From Phocaeicola_A sp964514145 (GTDB lineage: Bacteria > Bacteroidota > Bacteroidia > Bacteroidales > Bacteroidaceae), in the NCBI GenBank assembly GCA_964514145.1, contig CAZEPM010000109.1, forward strand, positions 1 through 6,496: a stretch of 6,496 nucleotides of DNA. The letters run 5' to 3'. A program made the translations under genes and the position numbers. The notes beneath the pieces are model-generated. The model ran no database searches and had not been told where the DNA came from. It saw nothing but the letters and a program-made list of their open reading frames with translations. Each line of letters opens with the position of its first letter. The stretch's first letter is position 1. Shown piece after piece: positions 6,315 through 6,496 of the stretch.

Positions 6315-6496
6315 TTATAGAAATCCTTGTGCATATCCGGCAGCGAAAGGAAAAATGGTATGCCTGTAATTCCACAACCACGATACCCCTAGTGCCTCAT
6401 CTATAAAAAATATGGTAGGCCTTTTTCCCAACATCTGCTCAATATACAGGTACAGATTATGCCTACACCGAGGATTTACAGCATATATACGTGAAT
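6315..6496 (-). CDS. Possible 3' end of an unidentified gene (off the window edge)
   Basis: One minus-strand frame stays open for 59 codons from the window edge to TAA at 6317-6315, ending in FPFAAGYAQGFL. I recognise no family. The codons are unusual for this DNA (three AGG, three ATA, several CTA/GTA/GGG), and an open frame this short is expected by chance fairly often, so it may be non-coding. In its favour, the stop lies 87 bases before the operon promoter, a natural place for a same-strand upstream gene to end. No convincing terminator hairpin is seen between them. Confidence 0.25.
   Translation of the reverse strand, partial: SRIYAVNPRCRHNLYLYIEQMLGKRPTIFFIDEALGVSWLWNYRHTIFPFAAGYAQGFL

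Noticed and set aside
6415..6466. Inverted repeat GTAGGC...GCCTAC
   Set aside because: Six bases separated by 40; expected by chance, with no U tract or mobile-element context.
1..6496. tRNA, rRNA, CRISPR array, insertion sequence or attachment site
   Set aside because: No cloverleaf, regularly spaced repeats, transposase or terminal repeats were seen on either strand.

Overview
The window looks like chromosomal DNA of a member of the Bacteroidales, probably Bacteroides or a close relative. Two things suggest this. The aromatic gene set includes the DAHP synthase-chorismate mutase fusion typical of that group. The promoters also match the Bacteroides-type signal (TTTG, about 19 bases, TAnnTTTG) rather than sigma-70 boxes. 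The species cannot be fixed from sequence alone.

Layout: two convergent blocks. On the plus strand (91-1968) lies a two-gene unit: a compact ABC-type ATPase followed by a DUF4435/TOPRIM-like protein. This is the architecture of PARIS-type (AriA/AriB) and related OLD-like anti-phage systems. The pair is visibly more GC-rich than the rest of the window. A strong hairpin at 2004-2041 sits between the two blocks.

On the minus strand (5995 down to 2115) lies a tight four-gene phenylalanine/tyrosine operon. Its order is prephenate dehydratase (pheA), a PLP aminotransferase, DAHP synthase fused to chorismate mutase, and prephenate dehydrogenase (tyrA). Together these supply the entry step of the shikimate pathway and every step from chorismate to Phe and Tyr. 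The middle shikimate genes are not here.

The most informative region is the roughly 230 bases upstream of pheA. They hold a near-consensus Bacteroides promoter (6198-6228) and a previously uncalled 28-residue leader peptide gene (6084-6170). Codons 8-17 of that leader read YFHFFFYFYF. An intrinsic terminator (6014-6047) follows, and a segment inside the leader gene can pair with the terminator's 5' arm. This is a complete ribosome-mediated attenuator that appears to sense both Phe and Tyr, matching an operon that makes both.

The right edge (6315-6496) carries only a weakly supported open frame running out of the window. The first 90 bases hold at most a promoter-like element.
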